From assembly GCF_000424385.1 (NCBI RefSeq), contig NZ_AUJU01000007.1, forward strand, positions 62,001-126,000: a DNA stretch of 64,000 bases. Direction: 5' to 3'. The notes below the pieces were generated by a model. The model ran no database searches. It saw only the letters and a list, made by a program, of their open reading frames with translations, and was not told the DNA's origin. The DNA is from Butyrivibrio sp. LC3010 (GTDB taxonomy: Bacteria > Bacillota > Clostridia > Lachnospirales > Lachnospiraceae). Of the stretch, positions 1 through 9,060 are shown in pieces. Position numbers and translations under genes: made by a program. Numbering within the stretch: position 1 is the stretch's first letter; the number at the start of each line of letters is the position of its first letter.

Positions 1-26
1 GATAAATATCCGGATCAGAGGAAATT

Positions 27-1412
27 ATGGAAGATAAAAATAATAATTCTGAAGATGTAAGACTGGATCCTGAAAAAAGCCCTATAAAAAGGGTGGATTT
101 CATGAGGGAAAAGATAAAGCAGCGTCCGATAAATAAGAAAAAGCTTCTTAGAAGAACGCTGATCACCGTGACATTAGCGGTTGTATTTGGTGCTGTGGCA
201 TGCCTGACCTTTGTGTTTCTCTCACCGGTTATAAATAATAAGCTTTATCCCGAGGAGACACCTGCGCCGATTGCACTTCCAGAGGAGACTGTTACTGATG
301 AGATGCAGCCGGAGGATATGTATGCGGATGACAACGCGATAGTTGAAGAGGCTGCCAGCAAGGCCATAGATATGGCTTCATCTGAGCTTTCCAGAATGCA
401 GCAGGAGATGAATTCATATCACATAGATTCATCTGATTATATTGAGATGTACTCTTCACTGAGGAGTGTTGCCAATAGTACTGCGAAAGGCGTAGTTACA
501 GTAACTGCTATCTCATCTGATACCAGCTGGATAAACAGCCCTTATGAAAGTGAAGGACAGAGTTCCGGAGTCATTGTTGCCGATAACGGAGCGGAGTATA
601 TGGTACTGGCGCTTACGTCTGCCATAAAGGATGCAGAGTCAATTCAGGTAACATTTTTTGACGGGAATACGGCAGAAGCTTACCTTAAAATGAGTGATAA
701 CATAACAGGCTTTAGTATAATAGCTGTTAAAAACAGTTCAGTTCCTGATAAGACTAAGGAAAATATCATAGTAGCACCACTTGGAAGCTCAAATTCCGGA
801 GTGGTTACAGGAACACCGGTTATAGCAATAGGCAGCCCTACTGGTATACAAGGGTCAATAACCTATGGATTTGTTACCTCAGGAAATACGGCTATTGATC
901 TGGCTGATTCTAATTATATGCTGCTTACGACAGATATGAACGGAAGTAGTAATGCCAGTGGTGCCATTATAAATCTTGCCGGGGCTGTGGTTGGATTCAT
1001 AGACATGAATTATCACAATGCGAACATGCCTAATGCTCTGTGTGCAGTGGGAGTTACTGAGCTTCGTTCTCTCATAGAGGATCTTTCCAATAAAAAGGAA
1101 AGGGCATACTTGGGAATACACGGACAAACTGTTCCCGAAGAGGTTCAGGAAAGCGAGAATATTCCTAAAGGAGTGTATGTAATCAGAACAGACATGGATT
1201 CACCGGCGATGCTTGCAGGCGTACAGAGCGGAGACATCATAACGGAAATAAACGGAGAGAGTGTTGAAAGCTATGACACGTTTATTTCAAATCTCAGGTC
1301 TGTAAAGGCGGGCTCAAATGTTTATTTGACACTTATGAGGCAGGCAGCAGAGGGCTATGCTGAGCTCTCAATAGAAATAGATACAGCTAATTCAGCTGTT
1401 AGCGAGGAGTAA
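27..1412 (+). CDS. HtrA/DegP-like membrane protein with PDZ domain, catalytic triad apparently lost
   Basis: The 461-residue protein has a basic cytoplasmic N-terminus, one membrane segment at about residues 45-66, an acidic helical linker, a trypsin-like HtrA fold at about 150-350 and a PDZ domain at about 360-450. HtrA proteases degrade or chaperone misfolded exported proteins outside the membrane. Here the fold is recognisable (SSGVIV, IAIGSPTG, INLAGAVVGF), but the usual TNNHVV reads ALTSAI (about 195-200), the TDxAV aspartate position reads TGFSI (about 227-231), and GNSGGPL reads SNASGAI (308-314), which puts alanine at the serine position in an ungapped alignment. I infer a non-proteolytic binding or scaffold protein. 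The start follows AGAGGAAATT. The stop lies 2 bases before the next gene, so the two are probably cotranscribed. Confidence 0.85.
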   Translation: MEDKNNNSEDVRLDPEKSPIKRVDFMREKIKQRPINKKKLLRRTLITVTLAVVFGAVACLTFVFLSPVINNKLYPEETPAPIALPEETVTDEMQPEDMYADDNAIVEEAASKAIDMASSELSRMQQEMNSYHIDSSDYIEMYSSLRSVANSTAKGVVTVTAISSDTSWINSPYESEGQSSGVIVADNGAEYMVLALTSAIKDAESIQVTFFDGNTAEAYLKMSDNITGFSIIAVKNSSVPDKTKENIIVAPLGSSNSGVVTGTPVIAIGSPTGIQGSITYGFVTSGNTAIDLADSNYMLLTTDMNGSSNASGAIINLAGAVVGFIDMNYHNANMPNALCAVGVTELRSLIEDLSNKKERAYLGIHGQTVPEEVQESENIPKGVYVIRTDMDSPAMLAGVQSGDIITEINGESVESYDTFISNLRSVKAGSNVYLTLMRQAAEGYAELSIEIDTANSAVSEE

Positions 1413-1414
1413 AG

Positions 1415-2362
1415 ATGAAATTTATCAAAGATTTTAATTCAGGTGACAGAGTAGCAGATATATATTTCTGCAAGCATATTCAGACTGCTACAACAAAAAA
1501 TGGAAAGACATACTACTCTGTGACCTTGCAGGATAAAACCGGAATAGTGGATGCTAAGGTCTGGGATCCCAACAGTGAAGGAATAGATGATTTTGACTCA
1601 CTTGATTACATTGATGTATATGGCGAGGTGACAAGCTTTAATGGAGCACTTCAGGTAAATATCAAAAGAGCACGTCTCTGCCATGAAGGTGAGTATGATG
1701 AATCTTTATATCTTCCTGTATCATCCAAGAATAATGATGAGATGTTCAAAGATCTGCTTTCACTGATCAATACTGTTAACAATCAGTATTTAAGGGCTCT
1801 TCTTGATTCTCTTTTTGTAAAGGATGAGGAATTCATAAAAGCATTTAGAAAATCATCTGCAGCAAAATCTGTTCATCACGGTTTTGTAGGAGGCCTGTTG
1901 GAGCATACATTAAGTGTTACCAGAATGTGCGATTATTTTTCAAAGGCATATCCTGCTATTAACAGAGACCTTCTGATCACAGCTGCTATATGCCACGATA
2001 TAGGAAAAACCAGAGAACTTTCACTTTTCCCGATGAATGATTACACGGATGAAGGTCAGTTCCTTGGACATATTGTAGTGGGCAGTGAAATGATCGCCGA
2101 GAAGATAAGAGATATCGATGGTTTCCCGATTCTTTTGAAGCAGGAGCTCCAGCACTGTATTTTGTCTCATCATGGAAAATATGAATATGGATCACCAAAG
2201 GTGCCGGCTATAATTGAGGCACTTGCGCTTCATCTTGCAGACAATACAGATGCCAAGCTCGAAACATTTACAGAGATACTTGAAAACACAAATGAAGTAG
2301 GTTGGCTAGGATTTAACAGATTACTAGAGAGCAACCTTTTTGATACCAGGGTTGAATCATAA
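1415..2362 (+). CDS. yhaM: YhaM-type 3'-5' exoribonuclease (OB fold plus HD domain)
   Basis: The 315-residue protein matches the length and layout of YhaM/Cbf1: an OB-fold nucleic-acid-binding domain at about residues 1-90 (TLQDKTGIVDAKVW) and an HD phosphohydrolase domain at about 150-290. Metal ligands are visible at LLEH164 and in the ICHDIGK motif (H194-D195), with a later LSHHGKYEYG motif. YhaM-family enzymes trim RNA and single-stranded DNA from the 3' end in the cytoplasm of Firmicutes. The gene sits 2 bases after the HtrA-like gene and its stop overlaps the start of mutS2 by one base, so the three probably form one operon. I see no truncation. Confidence 0.9.
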   Translation: MKFIKDFNSGDRVADIYFCKHIQTATTKNGKTYYSVTLQDKTGIVDAKVWDPNSEGIDDFDSLDYIDVYGEVTSFNGALQVNIKRARLCHEGEYDESLYLPVSSKNNDEMFKDLLSLINTVNNQYLRALLDSLFVKDEEFIKAFRKSSAAKSVHHGFVGGLLEHTLSVTRMCDYFSKAYPAINRDLLITAAICHDIGKTRELSLFPMNDYTDEGQFLGHIVVGSEMIAEKIRDIDGFPILLKQELQHCILSHHGKYEYGSPKVPAIIEALALHLADNTDAKLETFTEILENTNEVGWLGFNRLLESNLFDTRVES

Positions 2363-4743
2363 TGAATGCAAAAGTTTTACACGTACTTGAATATGATAAG
2401 ATTATCGAGCAGCTATCAGAACATGCAACATCTGAACCCGGAAAGAGAATGTGCAGGGAGCTTCTGCCATCATCTGACATAAGGGAGATTCAGAGGAATC
2501 AGAAAAAGACTGAAGCTGCCATATCAAGAATTTTTAAAAAGGGATCGGTTTCCTTTGGAAGTAACAAGGATTTATCCGGCTATCTCAAAGCATTGAAGAT
2601 AGGAAGCTCCCTTGATGCTCCACAGCTTTTAAATATTGCAGGTTTTCTGGACAATGTTAACAGAGTAAAAAGCTATGGAAGAGCAGATAAGGTTGAAGAC
2701 ACAAGAGATGTTCTTTCAGATCTTTTTGATGGTCTTGAACCGCTTACTCCAATTGCTGCTGAGATAAGGCGCTGCATAATATCAGAAGACGAGATATCTT
2801 CTGATGCAAGTGCCAACTTAAGGCATATCAGGAGAGATATCCAGATAACCGGTGACAGGATTCATGACCAGCTGGGTAAAATGGTAAATGGTTCCCTGAG
2901 GACATACCTGCAGGAAGCAGTTGTTACAATGAGAGGAGACCGTTATTGCATTCCTGTTAGAGCTGAGTATAAAAATCAGGTTAACGGAATTGTACATGAT
3001 CAGTCATCCACAGGTTCCACACTTTTTATTGAGCCTGCAGTTATAGTAGAGCTTAATAATAAGCTTAGAGAGTTGGCAGGGATGGAGAAGGCTGAGATAG
3101 AAGTGATACTTGCCAGGATTTCAGAGGAAGTAGGAAGCTATCTTACGGCCTTATCAGATGATGCGGCTATTATGACAGAGCTGGATTTTGTATTTGCAAA
3201 AGCATCCCTTGCTTTATCACAAAATGCAATAACGCCTATTTTTAATGAGAATCATTATTTCAATATTATCAAGGGAAGGCATCCTCTTCTTGATAAAAAG
3301 AAGGCAGTCCCGATAGATGTTTATGCCGGAAAAGATTTCGACATGATTATAATAACAGGTCCCAATACCGGTGGTAAGACAGTCACACTTAAAACAGTAG
3401 GACTCCTTACACTTATGGGACAGGCAGGAATGGCAATTCCTGCAGGAGACAGATCAGAACTCTCAGTATTTAATGAGATTTATGCAGATATTGGTGATGA
3501 GCAGAGTATTGAGCAGAGTCTTTCAACGTTCTCTTCTCACATGACGAATACTGTACACATTTTGGAGAATGCTGATGAGAATTCTCTGTGTCTTTTTGAC
3601 GAGCTTGGAGCAGGAACTGATCCTACAGAGGGAGCTGCTCTTGCTATCTCAATACTAAACCACTTGCATGAGCGCGGAATCAGAACCATGGCTACTACTC
3701 ACTACAGTGAGCTTAAGGTTTACGCACTTACAACCAATGGAATACAGAATGCAAGCTGCGAGTTTGATGTCGAATCCTTAAGACCAACATATAGATTGCT
3801 TATTGGCATTCCCGGAAAGAGTAATGCGTTTGCAATCTCCAAGAGACTCGGACTTCCTCAGGAGATCATTGATGCCGCAGGGGAGCAGATAAGTCAGGAT
3901 AACCGTAAGTTTGAAGATCTTCTGACAGATCTTGAAAACAGCAGGGTTACTATAGAAAATGAACGCCTGGAGATAGAGCGTTACCGTAAAGAGGTTGAGA
4001 AACTTAAGGAAGAACTTCAGGGTAAACAGAATAAGCTGGATGAATCCAGAGAGAAAATACTTCGCGAGGCCAATGAAGAAGCCAAGGCTATTTTACAGGA
4101 AGCCAAGGATACTGCTGATGAGACCATAAGAATCATGCGAAAGGCCGAAGCCGGAATATCTATGCAGGATCTGGAAAAGGCCAGACAGAGTGTAAATAAA
4201 AAGATATCTGACAAGAACCAGAAACTTTCAATTAAGAATAAGCCTCAGACTGCGGGCCACAAGAAGCTGAAGCCCACACAGATTCATATTGGTGATACCG
4301 TAAGAATCATTTCAATGGGAATGAAGGGAACAATAAGCACTAAGCCTGACAAAGACGGTAATGTAATGGTGCAGTGTGGTATCATGAAATCAAGGGCGCA
4401 TATTGACGATCTTGAGCTTATTAAGGAAGAGTCCGGAAAAGAACAGATGAAGAAGTTCTACGGACAGCATAAGATGGATCTGTCCGGAGCGCGAAACATC
4501 AGAACAGAAATAAATCTTATTGGACTAAACAGTGCGGATGCAATAGCAGAGCTTGATAAATATCTGGACAGTGCATATGTATCCCATCTTCCTTCTGTGA
4601 GAGTTGTTCATGGCAAGGGATCTGGAATACTGCGACAGGCAGTCCATGATCTTTTAAAGTCAGCTCCTTATGTTAAGTCCTTTAAGCTTGGAGAATTTGG
4701 AGAAGGTGATTCCGGAGTAACGATAGTTACCTTTATTAAGTAA
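2362..4743 (+). CDS. mutS2: MutS2 ATPase with C-terminal Smr domain
   Basis: The protein has 793 residues, normal for MutS2. Walker A (GPNTGGKT) begins near residue 333, Walker B (LCLFDELGAGTDP) near 411, and a charged coiled-coil stretch spans about 515-600. The C-terminal Smr nuclease-like domain begins near 715 and contains the HGKGSGILR signature. The usual LDLRG entry motif of Smr reads INLIGL, so the arginine is replaced. MutS2 lacks the mismatch-recognition domain of MutS; in Bacillus it binds collided ribosomes and splits them, and in other bacteria it limits recombination. The start overlaps the yhaM stop by one base (TAATG). A response regulator follows after 12 bases. Confidence 0.95.
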   Translation: MNAKVLHVLEYDKIIEQLSEHATSEPGKRMCRELLPSSDIREIQRNQKKTEAAISRIFKKGSVSFGSNKDLSGYLKALKIGSSLDAPQLLNIAGFLDNVNRVKSYGRADKVEDTRDVLSDLFDGLEPLTPIAAEIRRCIISEDEISSDASANLRHIRRDIQITGDRIHDQLGKMVNGSLRTYLQEAVVTMRGDRYCIPVRAEYKNQVNGIVHDQSSTGSTLFIEPAVIVELNNKLRELAGMEKAEIEVILARISEEVGSYLTALSDDAAIMTELDFVFAKASLALSQNAITPIFNENHYFNIIKGRHPLLDKKKAVPIDVYAGKDFDMIIITGPNTGGKTVTLKTVGLLTLMGQAGMAIPAGDRSELSVFNEIYADIGDEQSIEQSLSTFSSHMTNTVHILENADENSLCLFDELGAGTDPTEGAALAISILNHLHERGIRTMATTHYSELKVYALTTNGIQNASCEFDVESLRPTYRLLIGIPGKSNAFAISKRLGLPQEIIDAAGEQISQDNRKFEDLLTDLENSRVTIENERLEIERYRKEVEKLKEELQGKQNKLDESREKILREANEEAKAILQEAKDTADETIRIMRKAEAGISMQDLEKARQSVNKKISDKNQKLSIKNKPQTAGHKKLKPTQIHIGDTVRIISMGMKGTISTKPDKDGNVMVQCGIMKSRAHIDDLELIKEESGKEQMKKFYGQHKMDLSGARNIRTEINLIGLNSADAIAELDKYLDSAYVSHLPSVRVVHGKGSGILRQAVHDLLKSAPYVKSFKLGEFGEGDSGVTIVTFIK

Positions 4744-4755
4744 ACTGGGGGAAAA

Positions 4756-5454
4756 ATGGTAGCAAAACAAAAAATACTAATTGTCGATGATGATAGCAAC
4801 ATTGCAGAACTTATATCACTTTATCTTGTAAAAGAGTGTTTTGATACTCTGATTGTAGGGGATGGAGAGTCAGCACTTGCAGCATTTGATACTTTTGAGC
4901 CAAATCTGGTTCTTCTTGATCTGATGCTTCCCGGAATAGACGGTTATCAGGTCTGCAGAGAACTTAGAACCAAGTCACAGACACCTATAATAATGCTTTC
5001 AGCTAAGGGAGAAGTTTTTGATAAGGTATTGGGACTTGAGATGGGGGCTGACGATTATATGGAAAAGCCCTTTGATTCAAAGGAACTTGTGGCAAGAGTT
5101 AAGGCAGTGCTTAGACGTTACAAGCCCATTGTGACTGAGGTTGAGGCTTCTGATGATAAGGTTGTAAAATATCAGGACCTTGAAATCAATATGACTAACT
5201 ATTCAGTTAATTATCAGGGTTCACGAATAGACATGCCACCAAAGGAACTGGAGCTTTTATATTTCCTTGCTTCATCACCAAACCGCGTATTTACGAGAGA
5301 ACAACTGCTCGATCAGATTTGGGGATATGAATATGTAGGAGATACCAGAACCGTAGATGTTCATATAAAAAGGCTTCGTGAAAAAATAAAAGATCACGAA
5401 ACCTGGAGAATAGCTACAATCTGGGGCATTGGCTACAAATTTGAAGTATCATGA
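4756..5454 (+). CDS. OmpR/PhoB-family response regulator
   Basis: The 232-residue protein has a receiver domain at about 1-120 with the acidic pocket DDD (11-13), phospho-acceptor D55 in LLDLMLPG and conserved K104 in EKPF. A winged-helix DNA-binding domain follows at about 135-232 (RVFTREQLLDQIWG, RTVDVHIKRLREKI). It would be phosphorylated by a membrane sensor kinase and bind promoter DNA. No kinase adjoins it. The nearest suitable one is the HAMP kinase at 9061-10494, separated by a minus-strand AraC gene and a GH3 gene. A GGGGG ribosome binding site precedes the ATG. The stop is one base from the end of the convergent AraC gene. Confidence 0.92.
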   Translation: MVAKQKILIVDDDSNIAELISLYLVKECFDTLIVGDGESALAAFDTFEPNLVLLDLMLPGIDGYQVCRELRTKSQTPIIMLSAKGEVFDKVLGLEMGADDYMEKPFDSKELVARVKAVLRRYKPIVTEVEASDDKVVKYQDLEINMTNYSVNYQGSRIDMPPKELELLYFLASSPNRVFTREQLLDQIWGYEYVGDTRTVDVHIKRLREKIKDHETWRIATIWGIGYKFEVS

Positions 5455-5455
5455 T

Positions 5456-6352
5456 TTACATGGAACTGCTTCTTTTACTGCGATACTGCAGGGGAGTGGT
5501 TCCATATTTTTTATTGAAATATGTGATAAAACTGCTTGTTGAAGGAAATGCCAGAAGGTCAGAAACGGAACTTACAGGAAGGTCAGTTGTTTCAAGCATT
5601 ACCCTGGCATACTCAAGCTTCTTATCCCTTATGAAAATTGTTGGGCGAACACCAAGCTCCTTCTGAAAAAGATCTGAAATATAATTCGGGGATCTATGAG
5701 TAAGCTCGGCGAGAGTCTTCATTCTTATATCATCGTGAAGGTGACGAAGAATAAAGTCGCAGCAGTTTTTGGTAATAAGACTGCAATTTCTGTAATTGTA
5801 ATCATGGACTGCGTAAGTAAGAGTGCGCAGAGCCTTATTGCTAAGCATATTTATTTTCTGTATATTGGTCTGCTTGTCCATATGTCTAAGGAATCCATCA
5901 CTTATGGCATAAGCTATATGTTCTGCAAGACCGCCATCTATAGCGGCTCTTGTGGCCAGAGTTACACTGGCTATGAGCATATATTTTGAGTAAAGAAGAG
6001 GATCCTCAGAAACATCACCATATATGTTATTGTCCAGAGTTGGAAGCTTGTCTGAGTTTTCTACAGATATAGCTACGATCTCATCTATTTTTGTGATATC
6101 CCCTGAAGATACGTAGTAATATAATGCCTTTTCCTGGATTCGTCTTGTGCCGGTATCGGCGCCGGGGGTGTCCTGAGTCATAAAAATATGATCATCTACG
6201 GAGCTTATTATCTCCTTATAATCATCTCTTATGGATTTTTCGAGAAAAGCAAGATTTTTCTGTAGCTCCTTAGGATCATTGAAGTCCAGGGCTTTTGAGG
6301 GTTTCGAACTTGGCTTTGGGTCTATATGTGATTTAGCGGTTTTCTTAGTCAT
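5456..6352 (-). CDS. AraC-family transcriptional regulator
   Basis: The only convincing minus-strand gene encodes 298 residues. The last 100 or so form the double helix-turn-helix DNA-binding domain of AraC/XylS proteins (HDDIRMKTLAELTHRSPNYI, then FPSTSSFITYFNKKYGTTP). The N-terminal two thirds carry no sensor domain that I recognise; they are helical, without membrane segments. The gene is divergent from the GH3 beta-glucosidase, and the 237-base shared region contains long inverted and direct repeats, so control of that glycosidase and of itself is the obvious inference. The start follows GAGG on the minus strand. The 3' end abuts the response-regulator gene with one base between them. Confidence 0.88.
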   Translation of the reverse strand: MTKKTAKSHIDPKPSSKPSKALDFNDPKELQKNLAFLEKSIRDDYKEIISSVDDHIFMTQDTPGADTGTRRIQEKALYYYVSSGDITKIDEIVAISVENSDKLPTLDNNIYGDVSEDPLLYSKYMLIASVTLATRAAIDGGLAEHIAYAISDGFLRHMDKQTNIQKINMLSNKALRTLTYAVHDYNYRNCSLITKNCCDFILRHLHDDIRMKTLAELTHRSPNYISDLFQKELGVRPTIFIRDKKLEYARVMLETTDLPVSSVSDLLAFPSTSSFITYFNKKYGTTPLQYRSKRSSSM

Positions 6353-6589
6353 AAATGCCTCGAATTATGTTAAATAAAGGTAAAATCCCGTTTTTGATTC
6401 CGAAATTATAACGACAATTTCAACAGGGATTTACCTCAAATTTTACAAGTGAAATCTTATATTTTAATGTGATTTATTATATCATGTGACGCCTCTCAAT
6501 ACTATCATAATGATGTTGGATTTATTATTAAATGAAAGGAAAATTGCTGTGAACACCGTAAGGGGTGAACAGTATAAAAGGAAGGAACC
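6353..6589. promoter_or_regulatory. Divergent AraC/GH3 promoter region with inverted and direct repeats
   Basis: An inverted repeat joins AGGTAAAATCCC (6378-6389) to GGGATTTACCT (6426-6436); the arms match except for one extra A. A direct repeat GTGAACA occurs twice within about 6549-6574, just upstream of the GH3 ribosome binding site (AAGGAAGGAACC). These are plausible AraC-type operators. I could not choose a promoter with confidence, although an AT-rich -10-like stretch lies near 6470-6485. Confidence 0.5.
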
Positions 6590-8860
6590 ATGGCTACAGA
6601 CGTAAAAAAACTAGTATCAGAGATGACACTTGAAGAAAAAGCCGGACTTTGCGGAGGCGCAGATTTTTGGCATACAAAGGCTGTTGAAAGGCTTGGTATT
6701 CCAAAGTTTATGATGTCAGATGGACCTCACGGTCTTCGTAAACAGGATGAAGAGGGTGATCACCTTGGAATTAATGACAGTATTAAAGCAGTATGTTTTC
6801 CGGCAGCTTGTGCTACAGCATCAAGCTTTGATACTGAAATGATAGGAAAAATGGGTGAGGCAATCGGTGATGAGTGTCAGGCAGAGAATTTATCAATAGT
6901 TCTCGGACCTGCAGTAAATATAAAGAGAAGCCCTCTTTGTGGTAGAAACTTTGAGTATTTTTCAGAAGATCCTTACCTTGCCGGTAAGATGGCAGCAGCT
7001 TATATAAACGGTGTTCAGAGCCGTCATGTGGGCACAAGCATCAAACATTTTGCACTCAACAACCAGGAGTATTTCCGTATGAGCAATTCTTCTGAGGTTT
7101 CAGAGAGAACCATGCGTGAAATATACTTCCCGCCTTTTGAGATAGCAGTTAAGGAAGCACAGCCCAAGACTGTAATGTGCTCATACAACAAGATAAATGG
7201 CACATATTCAGCTGATAACGAATGGCTTCTCACCAAGGTTTTAAGAGATGATTGGGGATTTGAAGGCTTCGTAATGACAGACTGGGGCGCAATTAATGAC
7301 AGAGTACAGGGAATAAGAGCAGGTCTCGAACTCGAGATGCCCGGTGACTCATCAGTTAACGACGCTAAGATAGTAGCTGCAGTCAAGGACGGAAGCCTTG
7401 ATGAAAAGCTGGTAGACAGAGCTTGTGAAAGAATTCTTACAGTAGTATATGACTACCTGGACAATAAGAAGGAAGGCGTAGTATTCGATAGAGATGCGGA
7501 TCATGAAAAAGCTGTATCAGCAGCAACTGAGTGCGGTGTTCTTCTTGAGAACAATGGTATTCTTCCTCTTGATCCTGCTAAAAAGATAGTCTATATCGGT
7601 GAATATGCAGAAAGGCCAAGATATCAGGGCGGTGGTTCAAGCCACATAAATTCATCAAAGGTTACAAGTGCTCTTGATTCCGCAAAGGCAAAGGGAAGAA
7701 ACGTAGAATATGTAATGGGATTCCCGGGACAGAAGGACGAGCCTCTTGATAAGGCAGAGCTCGACAAGGCTATTGCTGCTGCTAAGGGCGCAGATGTTGT
7801 AGTAATTTTTGCGGGTCTTCCGGACGTTATAGAGTCTGAGGGATATGACCGTGCAAACATGAACATGCCTGCTGCACAAAATGAGCTTATTGAAGCAGTT
7901 GCTGCAGTAAATGAAAACACAGTAGTTGTTCTTCACAATGGTAGCCCTGTTGAAACTCCCTGGGCAGATGATGTAGCAGCTATTCTTGAAATGTACCTTG
8001 CAGGCCAGGGTGTAGGCGAGGCAACAGATCAGCTTTTATATGGTGAAAAGAATCCCAGCGGACATCTGGCAGAGACTTTCCCTTTTAGAGTACAGGATAA
8101 TCCTTCATACCTTAACTTCAACACTGATCCTGTTAAGTGCAACTATGCAGAGGGTGTTTATGTCGGATATCGTTACTATGATAAGAAGATGATGCCTGTA
8201 AGATGGGCATTCGGACATGGACTTTCATACACAACCTTTGAGCTTTCAAACATGAAGCTTTCATCAGACAAGATGACTGATGAAACAACAATCAAGGTTT
8301 GTGTTGATGTAAAGAATACAGGAAATGTCACAGGTAAAGAGGTTGTTCAGCTCTATGTTGGTGATTTGAACGGAACCTTTGACAGACCGGTTAAAGAGCT
8401 TAAGGGATTCGCTAAGGTCGAAGTTGCACCCGGTGAGACCAAGACCGTAGAGATGGAAATCGATGCAAGATCACTTTCATATTTCGAAGAGAGCATGGGT
8501 GACTGGTTTGCTCCTTCAGGAAAATATGAGCTTCTTGTAGGTAATTCCAGTGATAATATCACTCTTCGTGAAGAGATAAGCTTTGAAACAAAGAAGGTTA
8601 AGCCCATGAGATGTGATACTTCTCTTACTGTTGGAGAACTCATGGCTAACCCTGTTACTAAGCCCATCGTTGATGAGATGATGAGGAAGGCAGCTGAAAA
8701 TTCACCCTTTGGCGATTCAAATGAAGCAGTAGGAGATGCTATGATGCAGGCAATGATGAGATTTATGCCTATCAAATCTCTTATGTCCTTTGGAATGTTA
8801 AATGAGGAAGGTATGGAGCAGCTTTTGAGCGCAATAGGCGCTGCACTTGGCCAAAAGTAA
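6590..8860 (+). CDS. GH3 beta-glucosidase (or related beta-glycosidase), cytoplasmic
   Basis: The 756-residue protein has the N-terminal GH3 barrel (SDGPHGLR, NFEYFSEDPYLAG, KHFALNNQE) with catalytic nucleophile D231 in VMTDWGA. The alpha/beta sandwich domain carries the likely acid/base glutamate in the ESEGYDR motif (E415 or E417). A fibronectin-III-like domain follows at about 565-680. A methionine-rich tail of about 85 residues ends the protein, beyond the usual GH3 boundary. No signal peptide is present, so it should split imported beta-linked oligosaccharides (cellobiose is typical) inside the cell. The neighbouring AraC gene is the likely regulator. A strong terminator follows, so it forms its own transcription unit. 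Confidence 0.93.
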   Translation: MATDVKKLVSEMTLEEKAGLCGGADFWHTKAVERLGIPKFMMSDGPHGLRKQDEEGDHLGINDSIKAVCFPAACATASSFDTEMIGKMGEAIGDECQAENLSIVLGPAVNIKRSPLCGRNFEYFSEDPYLAGKMAAAYINGVQSRHVGTSIKHFALNNQEYFRMSNSSEVSERTMREIYFPPFEIAVKEAQPKTVMCSYNKINGTYSADNEWLLTKVLRDDWGFEGFVMTDWGAINDRVQGIRAGLELEMPGDSSVNDAKIVAAVKDGSLDEKLVDRACERILTVVYDYLDNKKEGVVFDRDADHEKAVSAATECGVLLENNGILPLDPAKKIVYIGEYAERPRYQGGGSSHINSSKVTSALDSAKAKGRNVEYVMGFPGQKDEPLDKAELDKAIAAAKGADVVVIFAGLPDVIESEGYDRANMNMPAAQNELIEAVAAVNENTVVVLHNGSPVETPWADDVAAILEMYLAGQGVGEATDQLLYGEKNPSGHLAETFPFRVQDNPSYLNFNTDPVKCNYAEGVYVGYRYYDKKMMPVRWAFGHGLSYTTFELSNMKLSSDKMTDETTIKVCVDVKNTGNVTGKEVVQLYVGDLNGTFDRPVKELKGFAKVEVAPGETKTVEMEIDARSLSYFEESMGDWFAPSGKYELLVGNSSDNITLREEISFETKKVKPMRCDTSLTVGELMANPVTKPIVDEMMRKAAENSPFGDSNEAVGDAMMQAMMRFMPIKSLMSFGMLNEEGMEQLLSAIGAALGQK

Positions 8861-8958
8861 GGAGCTCTATAACTAAAGACTATCAGAACGCCAATACTCT
8901 TTTGGGTTCACACAGTCTTAAGATATAGTATTTAGGGAATACTGTATCACTATATTTC

Positions 8959-8990
8959 GGGCAGGACGATCGTCCTGCCCTATTTCTTTG
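8959..8990 (+). terminator. Rho-independent terminator after GH3
   Basis: Two perfectly complementary 11-base arms, GGGCAGGACGA (8959-8969) and TCGTCCTGCCC (8970-8980), are followed by TATTTCTTT. The arms meet without spare bases, so the real loop would open the central pairs. Confidence 0.85.
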
Positions 8991-9060
8991 CCAGTAGAGA
9001 GCTTAGTTGCTATAATGATTGATGATAAGGACAAAAGTAAATGAGTGATGGCTGAGAATC

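Noticed and set aside
8353-8775. Minus-strand open frame inside the GH3 gene, and similar antisense frames elsewhere
   Set aside because: They lie wholly within well-supported genes, lack ribosome binding sites and encode nothing recognisable.
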